40,668 nt of DNA. Origin: Paracoccaceae bacterium. GTDB taxonomy: Bacteria; Pseudomonadota; Alphaproteobacteria; Rhizobiales; Stappiaceae. How positions within the stretch are numbered: position 1 is the stretch's first letter; every line of letters begins with the position of its first letter. The notes under the pieces are model-generated. The model was not told where the DNA came from. It saw only the letters and a program-made list of their open reading frames with translations, and made no database searches. This document shows, one piece after another, positions 17,251-25,643 of the stretch. The stretch lies in NCBI GenBank assembly GCA_002709505.1, contig PARB01000058.1:1-40668 (forward strand), in the 5' to 3' direction. The translations under genes and the position numbers were made by a program.

Positions 17251-17831
17251 GTCGTCGACCTTTCGGGGGGAGAGGCAGGGGCCGGATCCTGATCCACCAG
17301 CCAGCCGATCTCCGCAATGAAACGGGCGCGCTCCTCGGGCGCCCAGGTGTGCAGACCGAGCCACTCCAGGGACATCAGTCCCTCAAGGGCGAGAAAGGCG
17401 AGCAGCGCGCCGCGCGGCTTGCGCGACGTCTCCTCCACCTCGGCAATGCGTTCGCGATAGGCCAGGGCAACGGGTTTGCGCAGGTCCGCGTCCTGGGCAA
17501 GCGACGCGAGAAGGCCGAGCGCAATGGCGCGATCCTCGTCGGTGAGCGAGTGGGAGGCGACGGAAATGCGCGCGCGGATCGCCGCATCCGCCTCTTCGCC
17601 AAACTCTTTCGCCGCGTCGCGCTCGCAGGCGCGATGCGCTGCCAGACGTCGCTCGAGAACCGCTTTGATCAGGGCCTGTTTGGTCTTGTAGTCATACAGG
17701 ACACTCGCCTTGCTGATTCCGGCAGCGCAGGCGACCGCATCCAGCGTCAGCCGGGCGGCGCCGTCGCGCATCACAACCTGTTCGGCTGCATCGAGAACCG
17801 CATCGGGTTCGATGGTGCGTTTGCGTCCCAT
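17235..17831 (-). CDS. TetR-family repressor of the RND operon
   Basis: A 198-aa regulator starting at MGRKRTIEPDAVLDAAE; the same frame extends 20 codons further up but that stretch covers the promoter. The N-terminal helix-turn-helix (about 25-45, LDAVACAAGISKASVLYDYKTKQALI) is typical of TetR proteins. The C-terminal ligand-binding domain is divergent and ends in a Pro-rich tail that overlaps the adaptor start. It is the first gene of the TetR-adaptor-RND transcription unit, so it probably represses its own operon and is released by a pump substrate. Confidence 0.9.
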   Translation of the reverse strand: MGRKRTIEPDAVLDAAEQVVMRDGAARLTLDAVACAAGISKASVLYDYKTKQALIKAVLERRLAAHRACERDAAKEFGEEADAAIRARISVASHSLTDEDRAIALGLLASLAQDADLRKPVALAYRERIAEVEETSRKPRGALLAFLALEGLMSLEWLGLHTWAPEERARFIAEIGWLVDQDPAPASPPERSTTCTGN

Positions 17832-17863
17832 TGGCTTCCAGGAATTATTTCCGACCGGATGGT

Positions 17864-17891
17864 TATATATGCGGTTCCAAACGCCCGGCAA
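17864..17891 (-). promoter_or_regulatory. Probable promoter of the TetR-adaptor-RND operon
   Basis: On the minus strand TTGCCG (17886-17891) and TATATA (17864-17869) are separated by 16 bases. The start codon of the TetR gene lies 33 bases downstream of the -10. Around the -10 are ACCG...CGGT and repeated AACC/GGTT elements that could be the repressor site, but no clean palindrome is evident. Confidence 0.45.
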
Positions 17892-18121
17892 TTCTTTTTT
17901 GCAGTGCAGCAGGATTGCAGCTGGCGGGCGTACGGTGTGCGCTCCCTTGCTGTCGGCGGCAACCGTACCAGTTTCACAAAGGGTTGTTTTTCCACGGATT
18001 GGACTTTCAAAGGTGAGAGGGCGCCCGTTCGCGGGCGCGAATAGGAGATTTTCCAGGTGCGACGGATTGAAGGACGACGAGACATGCGCGAGCGCATCGC
18101 GGCAACGGGAGAGACGCCATC

Positions 18122-19354
18122 ATGAAGGCCGGGCCGCTTTCGACCCTGAACAGGCAGATCGGCGTGCATGTCAGCGCGCTGACGGCAACCAAGACGGCGG
18201 ACGGCCTCATCGACCCGAAGCTTGTGCTTGCCTGGTTGATGAGTTCGCTCGGCGCGCCGGGCTTTCTGATCGGCCTGCTCGTTCCCATCCGCGAGGCTGG
18301 CTCGTTGCTCCCGCAGCTTCTCATTGCGCAAAGCGTTCAGCGTACGGAACGGAAAAAATACTGGTGGGCGGCGGGATCGGCCGTGCAGGGCCTGGCCGCC
18401 TTCGCGATCGCGGCGAGCGCGTTGCTGCTGACCGGCAGCGCTGCGGGCTGGGCAATTGTGGCCTCGCTCGCGCTCCTCGCGGTGGCGCGCTCCGCCTGCT
18501 CTGTCAGCTACAAGGACGTTCTGGCGCGCACCGTCGAGAAGGGGCAGCGCGGCCGTGTCTCCGGCCTTGCCGGCACGGCCTCGGCAATTGCCGTTTTCGC
18601 ATTCGCGATCCTGTTGTCGACCGGACTGCTTCCGCGCGAGCCGCGGGTGATCGCGGGAGCCATCGCGCTTGCCGGAGGGCTTTGGGTGTTTGCCGCGGCC
18701 GTGTTCTGCCTGCTGGAGGAAGCGCCGAATGGGGAGGACAAAGCGTCCGGCGACGCGCTGGCTGCCATGCTGCGGCCCTTGCGCGAGGACGGGGAACTGC
18801 GGACCTATATCGCCACGCGCGGGCTTTTGATCTCGACCGCGCTCGCCCCGCCGTTCCTGGTCATGCTGGGGAATGCCGGCGAGGCCGCATTCGGCAACCT
18901 CGGGCTGTTGATCCTGGCGTCCTCCATCGCCGCAATCGTGTCGTCCTATGTGTGGGGCGCGCTTTCCGACCGGTCGAGCCGGCAGACGCTGATGCTGGCG
19001 GGCTTGCTGTCGGGCCTGACCCTGGCGGCCGCGTCGCTGACCGCCTTCGCCTCCTCGTCCACGGTCGCAGGCCTGGCGGTCGCCGGCTTCGTCTTCCTGG
19101 CCCAGATCGCCTATCAGGGAGCGCGTGGCGGTCGAAAGACGCATCTAACGGACATGGATACCCACGACCGCAAGTCGATCTACACCGCCTTGTCGAACTC
19201 GGTGATCGGGTTGCTCTTGCTCGCGGGCGGGGCGTTTGGCCTGCTCGCCGACTGGGCCGGACCGGAGACCGTCCTTGCCGCGCTCGCCGTCATGAGCCTG
19301 CTGTCGTGCGCTACCGCCTTCGGACTGTCGGAGGTTCAGCGCGACACGGACTGA
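18122..19354 (+). CDS. MFS transporter
   Basis: A 410-aa polytopic protein of major facilitator type, with an even series of hydrophobic segments and a central charged loop (LLEEAPNGEDKASGD, about 198-212). Motif A is degenerate; SYVWGALSDRSSRQTLMLAG near the middle of the C-terminal half is the clearest MFS signature (GxLSDRxxRR-like). GGAGAG lies eight bases before the ATG. It is divergent from the TetR-RND operon and convergent with the second TetR gene. The role is unknown; divergence from an efflux operon makes drug or metabolite export plausible. About 290 bases lie upstream with no convincing promoter for this gene. Confidence 0.82.
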   Translation: MKAGPLSTLNRQIGVHVSALTATKTADGLIDPKLVLAWLMSSLGAPGFLIGLLVPIREAGSLLPQLLIAQSVQRTERKKYWWAAGSAVQGLAAFAIAASALLLTGSAAGWAIVASLALLAVARSACSVSYKDVLARTVEKGQRGRVSGLAGTASAIAVFAFAILLSTGLLPREPRVIAGAIALAGGLWVFAAAVFCLLEEAPNGEDKASGDALAAMLRPLREDGELRTYIATRGLLISTALAPPFLVMLGNAGEAAFGNLGLLILASSIAAIVSSYVWGALSDRSSRQTLMLAGLLSGLTLAAASLTAFASSSTVAGLAVAGFVFLAQIAYQGARGGRKTHLTDMDTHDRKSIYTALSNSVIGLLLLAGGAFGLLADWAGPETVLAALAVMSLLSCATAFGLSEVQRDTD

Positions 19355-19378
19355 CGGCACGCGCCGGCGCTTGGCGTG

Positions 19379-20056
19379 CTACGTCTTCGGGTCCTGGAAG
19401 CCCGCCTTTCGGTGGGCGGCCTCGACGCCGTTGAAAAAGACCTCCACGGCGTTTTCCGCCGCCGCGCCAAGATCGATGTCCGTCGTCACGTTGTACACGA
19501 AGCGGCGGATCGCGATGTAGAAGATGCCGCCGTGAAGGCCCCAGAACAGCTCCAGTTCCTGATCGCTCGGCGGGCCTTTCGCCGCGTCCTGGCTAAGCTC
19601 GTGGCGCAGTTCCAGCGCGGCCGGGAGGATCACCTTGTTGCGGATCAGGGACAGGTAGCGCTGGGTGAGGTCGTAGGATTTCAGGCCGGACGACACGAAA
19701 ATGCGGACCCAGTCGTAGTCGAACACCCGCTCCGCATACTCGCGGTAGAACTGGGTTAGCCGGTCCTGCAGGGGCCGCTCGCGATTGACGATCAGCGTTT
19801 CCCAGGCCGGGTTCCAGCGGCGCAGGTAGATGTGCTCGTAGACCCGCTCGATCAGGGCGTCCTTGCTGTCGAAATGCTTGTAGATGACCGCGTGAGAGAT
19901 CCCCATCCGCTTCGCCAGTTCGCGGGTCTGGCCCTCGAATCCGCATTCCGCGAAAAACCGGACGGCTTCCTCGACAATCAGTTTTTCACGATCTTGCGCG
20001 CGCATGTTCTTGCGGCGCGGTGCGGCGGGCGGGCGGTCGTCTTTGGCAGGCGGCAT
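19379..20056 (-). CDS. TetR-family regulator of the molybdenum hydroxylase-TRAP operon
   Basis: A 225-aa regulator. The start is taken at MPPAKDDRPPAAPRRKN because an AGAGAGA ribosome site precedes it; the frame is open to an ATG at 20134 but that would run through the operator. Residues about 45-65 form the helix-turn-helix TRELAKRMGISHAVIYKHFDS. The long C-terminal domain includes an aromatic-rich ligand region (RVFDYDWVRIFVSSGLKSYDLTQRYL). The gene is divergent from the CoxM-type gene at 20207, with two near-identical palindromes in between (20102-20115 and 20154-20171). Autorepression and repression of the catabolic operon are the simplest reading. Confidence 0.92.
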   Translation of the reverse strand: MPPAKDDRPPAAPRRKNMRAQDREKLIVEEAVRFFAECGFEGQTRELAKRMGISHAVIYKHFDSKDALIERVYEHIYLRRWNPAWETLIVNRERPLQDRLTQFYREYAERVFDYDWVRIFVSSGLKSYDLTQRYLSLIRNKVILPAALELRHELSQDAAKGPPSDQELELFWGLHGGIFYIAIRRFVYNVTTDIDLGAAAENAVEVFFNGVEAAHRKAGFQDPKT

Positions 20057-20099
20057 CGGTCTCTCTTGCGGTTGGCCGTGTTTTAGCAAGTCCACAGGA

Positions 20100-20117
20100 A
20101 GTGACCAAGTGGTCATT
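20100..20117. promoter_or_regulatory. TetR operator 1 (regulator-proximal)
   Basis: TGACCA-AG-TGGTCA at 20102-20115 is a perfect 6+6 dyad with a two-base centre. It sits 45 bases before the TetR start codon and shares AGTGACCA and TGGT with operator 2, the usual sign of a specific regulator acting on both divergent promoters. Confidence 0.75.
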
Positions 20118-20153
20118 TTTTGCTTGATCCGCAAGCCGGTGTGAGACTACAAA

Positions 20154-20171
20154 AGTGACCAGTTGGTTACT
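20154..20171. promoter_or_regulatory. TetR operator 2 (operon-proximal)
   Basis: AGTGACCA-GT-TGGTTACT is an 8+8 dyad with one mismatch, 35 bases before the ATG of the FAD-subunit gene. Its centre is 54 bases from that of operator 1, about five helical turns, so the two sites lie on similar faces of the DNA. Confidence 0.75.
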
Positions 20172-20206
20172 AATGCGGCCACAAGACCGCACCCGGGGGG
20201 ATTTGC

Positions 20207-21067
20207 ATGAAATCACCGGCTTTCGATTACATTCGGGCCAGGTCCGTTGCCCATGCGCTGGAGGCCTATCGCTCGCTGGACGGCGAGGGGGTCTATCTCG
20301 CCGGCGGCCACAGCGTCGTGCCCTCGCTGACGCTGCGCCTGCAGGCGCCGGCGGCGCTGATCGATCTGTCCGGCATCGATGCGCTCACAGGGATCTCTCT
20401 CGACGACGGCTGGTTGCGCATCGGCGCCATGACCCGCCATGCCGAGGTCGCTGCCGACCCGATGATCCGCGACCATGCGCATCTCTTCCATTTGGCGGCC
20501 CCTCATGTCGCGCATCCCGCGATCCGCAACCGGGGCACCATCGGCGGCAGTCTCTCGCTCGCCGATCCGGCGTCGGAGTTTCCCGCCGTCGCGCTGGCGC
20601 TGCGCGCGGAGATGGAGGTCGCTGGCCATGACGGGGTCCGCCGGGTCAAGGCGGATGACTTCTTTCTCGATATCTATGAGACGGCGATGGAGCCTGGCGA
20701 AATCCTCCAGGCCATTCTTGTCCCGCCGGTGCGGGCGGGGGACGTCGCGGTCTTCGATGAACTGGCACGCCGCCGGGGCGATTACGCGATGGTCGGCGCG
20801 GCGGTGCAGGCCGTGGTCGACGCGGGACGCGTCACGGACATCAGCATTGCGTTCTTCTCCGTCGGCAACAAACCGACCCGCGCGGGCGCGGCGGAAAGCG
20901 CGTTGCGCGGCGCCCGGCTGGACGATGCCGTGATTGCTGCGGCGCAGTCCGCGCTGGACGCGGACCTCGATCCGTCCGACGAGCCGCAGATGCCGGCCTC
21001 GGTGCGGCGACATCTGGCGCGCGTGCTGCTTGGGCGGCTTTTGGGACATCTGGGAACGACGGCATGA
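20207..21067 (+). CDS. Molybdenum hydroxylase FAD-binding medium subunit (CoxM/CutM type)
   Basis: A 286-aa flavoprotein subunit of the xanthine dehydrogenase family; it passes electrons from the iron-sulfur subunit to an acceptor. FAD-binding motifs are AGGHSVVPSLTLRL (about 32-45) and NRGTIGGSLSLADPASEFP (about 108-126), matching the AGGxS and TIGGxxxxADP signatures of CoxM-like proteins. The C-terminal CO-dehydrogenase flavoprotein domain follows (about 175-280). A GGGGGG run precedes the ATG. Its stop overlaps the next start by four bases (ATGA). First gene of the TetR-controlled operon. Confidence 0.93.
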   Translation: MKSPAFDYIRARSVAHALEAYRSLDGEGVYLAGGHSVVPSLTLRLQAPAALIDLSGIDALTGISLDDGWLRIGAMTRHAEVAADPMIRDHAHLFHLAAPHVAHPAIRNRGTIGGSLSLADPASEFPAVALALRAEMEVAGHDGVRRVKADDFFLDIYETAMEPGEILQAILVPPVRAGDVAVFDELARRRGDYAMVGAAVQAVVDAGRVTDISIAFFSVGNKPTRAGAAESALRGARLDDAVIAAAQSALDADLDPSDEPQMPASVRRHLARVLLGRLLGHLGTTA

Positions 21068-21552
21068 CCATGGACATCGAACTCACCGTCAACGGCGAGC
21101 ATGTGCGCGAGAGCGTCGAGCCGCGCATGAGCCTTGCGGATTTCCTGCGCGAGCGGCTGCAGCTGACCGGCACCCATCTGGGCTGTGAAATGGGCGCCTG
21201 CGGGGCCTGTCTCGTTCTGCTCAGCGGCAAGCCGGTGCACGCCTGCCTCGTTCTGGCGGTCCAGGCGGCGGGCGAGACGGTGGAGACCATCGAGGGCCTG
21301 AGCGAAAGCGGCGCGATTGCCGATCTCCAGGCGGCCTTTCACGACCGCAACGCGCTGCAATGCGGCTTCTGCACCACCGGCATGATGGTCAACGCCCACG
21401 CGTTGCTCGGCGACAATCCGGCACCCGAGCGCGCGGAGATCCGGGATGCGCTCTCGGGGAACTACTGCCGCTGCACCGGCTATGAGGCGATTGTCGATGC
21501 CATCGACGCGACGGCGCGCAAACGTGCAAGCGACGTGGAGGCGCCGGCATGA
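21064..21552 (+). CDS. Molybdenum hydroxylase [2Fe-2S] small subunit (CoxS/CutS type)
   Basis: A 162-aa iron-sulfur subunit with two [2Fe-2S] clusters. The N-terminal plant-type ferredoxin domain has Cys ligands in [16 protein letters not shown]...HACL. The C-terminal helical domain has [13 protein letters not shown] and [15 protein letters not shown]. All eight expected cysteines are present. Length and layout are standard for the family. It overlaps both neighbours by four bases, which implies translational coupling and equal stoichiometry with the FAD and molybdenum subunits. Confidence 0.96.
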   Translation: MTMDIELTVNGEHVRESVEPRMSLADFLRERLQLTGTHLGCEMGACGACLVLLSGKPVHACLVLAVQAAGETVETIEGLSESGAIADLQAAFHDRNALQCGFCTTGMMVNAHALLGDNPAPERAEIRDALSGNYCRCTGYEAIVDAIDATARKRASDVEAPA

Positions 21553-23927
21553 CGCTGCAGGACACGAATACCGCGGCCGCGCGCGCGCCGCATATCGGTC
21601 AGGCGCACCGGCGCCAGACCGCACGCCGCCACCTTGCCGGGCGGGGCCGGTTCGTCAGCGACATCGTGCTGCCGCGCATGCTTCATGCCGCCTTCGTGCG
21701 CTCGCCGATGGCACGCGGACGGATCCTCGAGATCGACACGCGCGACGCCGAGCAATCGCCGGGTGTCGTGCGCGTGTTCACAGCCCGCGATCTCAATCCG
21801 TCGTGCAAGCCCTGGACGGGCACGCTCGATCACTTCGCCACGATGGTGAGCGCACCGCAGAACATCCTCGCCGAGGAGGAGGTGCTATGGGCCGGTCATC
21901 CGGTCGCAATGGTGCTGGCGCGCACGCGTGCCGAAGCGGAAGATGCCTGCGAACTGGTGATGCTCGACATCGAGGAGGGCGAGGCCTGCGTCGACGGTCA
22001 CGCGGCGCTTACCGGCGATGCTCCGCGCGCAGCCCCTGGTCTCGACAGCAACCTGTGTTTTCAAACGGTGCTGGAAACCATGGCGGTGGACGCCGCCTTC
22101 GCGGGTGCTGCTCATGTGGTCGAGGGCGATTTCACCTTCGGACGCCATACCGCCGTGACGCTCGAGCCGCGCTCGGTCGTCGCCGATTTCGATGCGGCGA
22201 GCGAGCAACTGACCGTTCATCACGGCACCCAGACGCCCTATCAGTTCCAGGACATCTATGCCCGCCACTTCGGGCTTGCCGAAAGCCGCGTCCGGGTGAT
22301 CGCGCCCGATATCGGCGGCTCCTTCGGCATGAAGCTGCATCTCTACAACGAGGAAATGGCGACGGTTGCGGCGAGCCTGAAGCTTGGCCGGCCGGTGAAA
22401 TTCGTGGCGGACCGGCTGGAAAGCTTCGTCTCCGACATCCATGCCCGCGACCACAAGGTTTCCGCCCGCATGGCGCTCGACGCGGAGGGCACCATCCTGG
22501 CGATGGAGGTCGACGACATGACGCAGATCGGGGCCTTTTCGACCTATCCCCGCACCAGTGTCGCGGAGGGCAATCAGGTCGTGCGCCTGATGGGCGCGCC
22601 CTACAGGATGCCCGACTATCGCGGACGCCTGTCCGTCGTCTTCCAGAACAAGGTGCAGACCAGCCAGTACCGTGCCGTCGGCCATCCGATTGCCTGCGCG
22701 GTTACCGAGGCGCTGGTCGACAAGGCCGCCGCCAGGCTCGGCCTCGATCCTTTCGAGATCCGCGCCCGGAACGTGGTTCCGGATGATGCCTATCCTTTTG
22801 TCTCCGCGACCGGCTACAGCTTCGAGAAACTGTCGCATGAAGCTTGCCTCGCCAAGCTTCGCGAGCTGATGGACTATGATGCGCTGCGCGCCGAGCAGGC
22901 CGCGCTTCGCGAGAGGGGCATCTATCGCGGCATCGGCATCGCCCCCTTCGTCGAGATCACCAATCCGGGTGCCGCCTTTTATGGCGTCGGCGGCGCGCGG
23001 ATTTCCGCGCAGGACGGTGCGGTCGTGCGCCTGACGCCCTCCGGCGAGGTGCAATGCGCGATCTCTGTCACCGAGCAGGGGCAGGGGACGGAGACGATCA
23101 TCTCCCAGATCGTGGCAGACCAGCTCGGTGTGGCGCCCGAGCAGGTGAAGGTCACGACCGGAGATACCGACACCACACCGAGCGGCGGCGCGACCTGGGC
23201 ATGCCGGGGAGCGGGCATCGGCGGCGAGACGGCCCTGCGTGCCGGACGCAAGCTTCAGGGCCAGATCCTGGCGCTCGCCGGGCAGATCCTGCAAAGCGAC
23301 CCGGCCGACCTGGCGCTGGCGGACGGCCATGTGGTCGATGCGCAAAGCGGAACCCGCCGCATGCCGCTTGCCGAGATCGGGCGGATTGCGACCTACCGTC
23401 CGGACACGCTGCCGGAGGGAGCGGACAACTCCCTGACGGCGGCGGAGCATTTCGCGCCCTCCGGCTATCCGTTCGATTTCACCAACGGCATTCAGGCGAG
23501 CCTTGTCGAGGTCGACGTCGAGACCGGCATCGTGCGTCTGCTCAAGCACTGGGTGGTGGAGGATTGCGGCCGGATCATCAATCCGCTGCTGGTCGACGAG
23601 CAGATCCGCGGCGGTGTCGTGCAGGGGCTGGGTCCGGCTCTCTTCGAGGAATGTCTCTACGACGAGACCGGCCAGATGACCAATGCCTCGCTCGCCGACT
23701 ATCTCGTGCCGATGGCCTGCGAGATGCCCGACATCGTGATCGGCCATGTGGAGACGCCGACCAACGACACGATTCTCGGCGCGAAGGGCGTCGGCGAGGC
23801 GGGAACGGCGGCAGCCGGTGCGGCCGCACTCAATGCCGTCAATGATGCGCTCAGCCCGTTCAAGGCCGAGATCCGCCAGACACCGATGACGCCCTTGCGC
23901 ATTCTCGCCGCGCTTGGCCACGTCTGA
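21549..23927 (+). CDS. Molybdenum hydroxylase large subunit (CoxL/xanthine dehydrogenase-like)
   Basis: A 792-aa molybdopterin-binding catalytic subunit. It follows the family pattern: RRHLAGRGRFVSDI near the N-terminus, PDIGGSFGMKLHLYNEEM, a conserved TGDTDTTPSGGATWACRG cofactor loop, and the catalytic Glu in GAKGVGEAG (about 749). At the active-site loop, where CO dehydrogenases carry AYRCSFR (form I) or AYRGAGR (form II), this protein has QYRAVGHP (about 373). It is therefore not a true CO dehydrogenase and probably hydroxylates an aldehyde or N-heteroaromatic compound with water as oxygen donor. CoxG and a TRAP importer follow in the same direction. Confidence 0.93.
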   Translation: MTLQDTNTAAARAPHIGQAHRRQTARRHLAGRGRFVSDIVLPRMLHAAFVRSPMARGRILEIDTRDAEQSPGVVRVFTARDLNPSCKPWTGTLDHFATMVSAPQNILAEEEVLWAGHPVAMVLARTRAEAEDACELVMLDIEEGEACVDGHAALTGDAPRAAPGLDSNLCFQTVLETMAVDAAFAGAAHVVEGDFTFGRHTAVTLEPRSVVADFDAASEQLTVHHGTQTPYQFQDIYARHFGLAESRVRVIAPDIGGSFGMKLHLYNEEMATVAASLKLGRPVKFVADRLESFVSDIHARDHKVSARMALDAEGTILAMEVDDMTQIGAFSTYPRTSVAEGNQVVRLMGAPYRMPDYRGRLSVVFQNKVQTSQYRAVGHPIACAVTEALVDKAAARLGLDPFEIRARNVVPDDAYPFVSATGYSFEKLSHEACLAKLRELMDYDALRAEQAALRERGIYRGIGIAPFVEITNPGAAFYGVGGARISAQDGAVVRLTPSGEVQCAISVTEQGQGTETIISQIVADQLGVAPEQVKVTTGDTDTTPSGGATWACRGAGIGGETALRAGRKLQGQILALAGQILQSDPADLALADGHVVDAQSGTRRMPLAEIGRIATYRPDTLPEGADNSLTAAEHFAPSGYPFDFTNGIQASLVEVDVETGIVRLLKHWVVEDCGRIINPLLVDEQIRGGVVQGLGPALFEECLYDETGQMTNASLADYLVPMACEMPDIVIGHVETPTNDTILGAKGVGEAGTAAAGAAALNAVNDALSPFKAEIRQTPMTPLRILAALGHV

Positions 23928-23953
23928 TCATCCGTTTCAAGAAGGAACCCGAG

Positions 23954-24430
23954 ATGGAGCTTGAGGGCACACAGGAATTGCAGGCCGATCCGCAAACCGT
24001 CTGGGCGGCGCTGTTCGACCGCGACGTGCTGGAACGCGCGATCCCGGGCTGCGAGACGCTGGAGCAGACAGCCGAGACGGAATTCGCGGCGACGGTGAAG
24101 CTCAAGGTCGGGCCGGTGTCGGCCCGGTTCAAGGGCGGCGTCGAACTCAGCGACATCGTTCCACTCGTCTCCTGCACGCTGTCCGGCAAGGGGTCCGGCG
24201 GCATCGCCGGCTTCGCCAAGGGCGCGGCGCGGGTCACGCTCGAGGACCTGGGCGAAACGACGCGTCTCACCTACAGCGCGGATGCCGCGGTCGGCGGCAA
24301 GCTCGCCTCGCTCGGCAACCGGCTGATCAAGTCGACGGCGCAAAAGCTCGCCGGGGAATTCTTCGCCAATTTCGAGGCGATCCTGGCGGAGCAGGCGGAA
24401 CCGGCGCCGGTTCCCGAGCCGGCGGAGTGA
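23954..24430 (+). CDS. coxG: CoxG-family protein (SRPBCC fold)
   Basis: A 158-aa protein starting MELEGTQELQADPQTVWAALFDRDVLERAIPGCETL, the characteristic beginning of CoxG/carbon-monoxide-dehydrogenase subunit G proteins. The START-like beta-barrel continues through KLKVGPVSARFKGGVEL and ends with a helix. AAGGAA precedes the ATG. CoxG in CO oxidisers recruits or anchors the enzyme at the membrane; relatives accompany other molybdenum hydroxylases. It lies 26 bases behind the large subunit. Other maturation genes of cox clusters (coxD, E, F) are absent from the window. Confidence 0.93.
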   Translation: MELEGTQELQADPQTVWAALFDRDVLERAIPGCETLEQTAETEFAATVKLKVGPVSARFKGGVELSDIVPLVSCTLSGKGSGGIAGFAKGAARVTLEDLGETTRLTYSADAAVGGKLASLGNRLIKSTAQKLAGEFFANFEAILAEQAEPAPVPEPAE

Positions 24431-24440
24431 CGCGATAACG

Positions 24441-24468
24441 CCCCGGCGGGGCAACCGCCGGTGTTTTG
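24441..24468 (+). terminator. Hairpin between coxG and the TRAP genes, possible attenuator
   Basis: CCGGCGG (24443-24449), loop GGCAA, CCGCCGG (24455-24461), then TGTTTTG. A seven-bp GC stem and a T-rich tail fit an intrinsic terminator or a partial one that lowers expression of the downstream importer. The following genes have no clear promoter of their own in the remaining 60 bases. Confidence 0.5.
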
Positions 24469-24524
24469 TGACTGTGCAACGAAAAACCCGTGCAAGGCGC
24501 GGGACATACCTGGGAGGAACTCAC

Positions 24525-25598
24525 ATGAACCCGACACGCAGACATTTTCTGGCCGGCACATCCGCGCTGCTCGCCATGCCCTATCTGAACACCCGTTCGA
24601 TCGCGGCGGAGACCATCAGCATCCAGATCGGCTCGAGCCATCCGACCAACAACATCTGGGTCTATGCGATGCAGACCGCGCTTCAGCCGGCGCTCGACAA
24701 GCTCCTGGCGGATGCCGGCGGCAACTATGTCGTCAACTGGGGCGAGAACTACGGCGGCACGCTGTACAAGTTCAAGGACACGCGCGCGGCCGTGCGCGAC
24801 GGCATCGTCGATATCGGCATGGTCGGCACCGTCTGGGAGGGCTCGTCCATGCCCTTGCAGAACGTCACCTATTTCACGCCCTTCGCCAATTCCGACCACA
24901 ACGTCGTCATCGACGTCTTCGACCGTTTGACCGAGGAACTGCCGGAGCTGAAGGCCGGCTGGACCGACCAGAACATGGTGCATCTGTCGTCGCTGGTGAC
25001 CGACAACTACGATGTCTACGCCAATTTCGACATCAATTCGGTTGACGACATCAAGAACCGTCGCCTGAACGCGCCGGGCACCTCGGCCAACTGGCTGGCG
25101 GATACGGGCTGCACGCCGGTCGACGGTGCGCTGACCACCTATTACACGGACATCCAGACCGGCGTTTCGGAAGGAACGCTGTCCTTTGCCAGCGGCATCC
25201 AGCCGACGCGGGTCTATGAGGTCGCGCCGAAGCTCGCGCGGGTCGGTTTCGGCTCGATGTATTTCGGCGGCATTGCGGTCAACAAGACCTTCTTCGACGC
25301 GCTGCCGGCCGAGGTGCAGACGGCGCTTCGCGAGGCCGGCCGCATCACCTCGCGCAGCCACGGCGACTATGTGACCGAGCGGGCGACCAGCGCCATGAAG
25401 GAGATGGTCGCGGCCGGTCTCCAGGTCAACGAGATGGCGCAGGCCGAGCGCGAACGCTGGGCGGCAACCTTGCCGAATGTCGCCAAGCCCTGGCTCGACG
25501 CCAACGGCCCGGCGGCGGCGAAGGTGCTGAAGGCCTATTTCGCAGCGCTCAAGGAGCGTGGCATCACGCCGGCCCGTGACTGGGCGGCGGAAGCCTGA
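24525..25598 (+). CDS. dctP: TRAP transporter substrate-binding protein with Tat-like signal
   Basis: A 357-aa binding protein. The start at MNPTRRHFLAGTSALLAMP is fixed by GGGAGGA seven bases upstream; an in-frame ATG at 24468 is inside the hairpin region. The N-terminus carries a twin-arginine motif (RRHFLAG) and a cleavage site near SIAA-ET, so export through Tat is likely. The mature sequence follows DctP/TAXI-like TRAP proteins: VRDGIVDIGMVGTVWEG, a KNRRLNAPG segment at the usual carboxylate-Arg position, and TYYTDIQTGVSEG. Linked to the molybdenum hydroxylase in one operon, it probably binds the hydroxylase substrate or a precursor. Confidence 0.92.
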   Translation: MNPTRRHFLAGTSALLAMPYLNTRSIAAETISIQIGSSHPTNNIWVYAMQTALQPALDKLLADAGGNYVVNWGENYGGTLYKFKDTRAAVRDGIVDIGMVGTVWEGSSMPLQNVTYFTPFANSDHNVVIDVFDRLTEELPELKAGWTDQNMVHLSSLVTDNYDVYANFDINSVDDIKNRRLNAPGTSANWLADTGCTPVDGALTTYYTDIQTGVSEGTLSFASGIQPTRVYEVAPKLARVGFGSMYFGGIAVNKTFFDALPAEVQTALREAGRITSRSHGDYVTERATSAMKEMVAAGLQVNEMAQAERERWAATLPNVAKPWLDANGPAAAKVLKAYFAALKERGITPARDWAAEA

Positions 25599-25643
25599 GC
25601 CACCGGTACATTTGTGTCCAACAGCGTGACGACGGGGTGAAAC

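Noticed and set aside
19357..19379. GCACGCGCC...GGCGTGC hairpin between the MFS and TetR genes
   Set aside because: The stem needs a bulge, there is no T tract, and it overlaps the TetR stop; too weak to call a terminator.
17710..19434. 574-codon plus-strand frame covering the TetR promoter and the MFS gene
   Set aside because: Runs in another frame across two real genes and the operon promoter; Arg/Ala-rich shadow.
20120..20148. Sigma70-like promoter TTGCTT-N17-GAGACT before the hydroxylase operon
   Set aside because: The -10 match is poor; a promoter must lie here but its position is not clear.
21885..23921. 678-codon minus-strand frame opposite the molybdenum hydroxylase large subunit
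   Set aside because: Antisense shadow; the plus strand encodes a complete, motif-bearing protein.
20207..24430. Aerobic CO dehydrogenase operon
   Set aside because: The subunit order and CoxG fit, but the large subunit lacks AYRCSFR and AYRGAGR and coxDEF are absent from the window.
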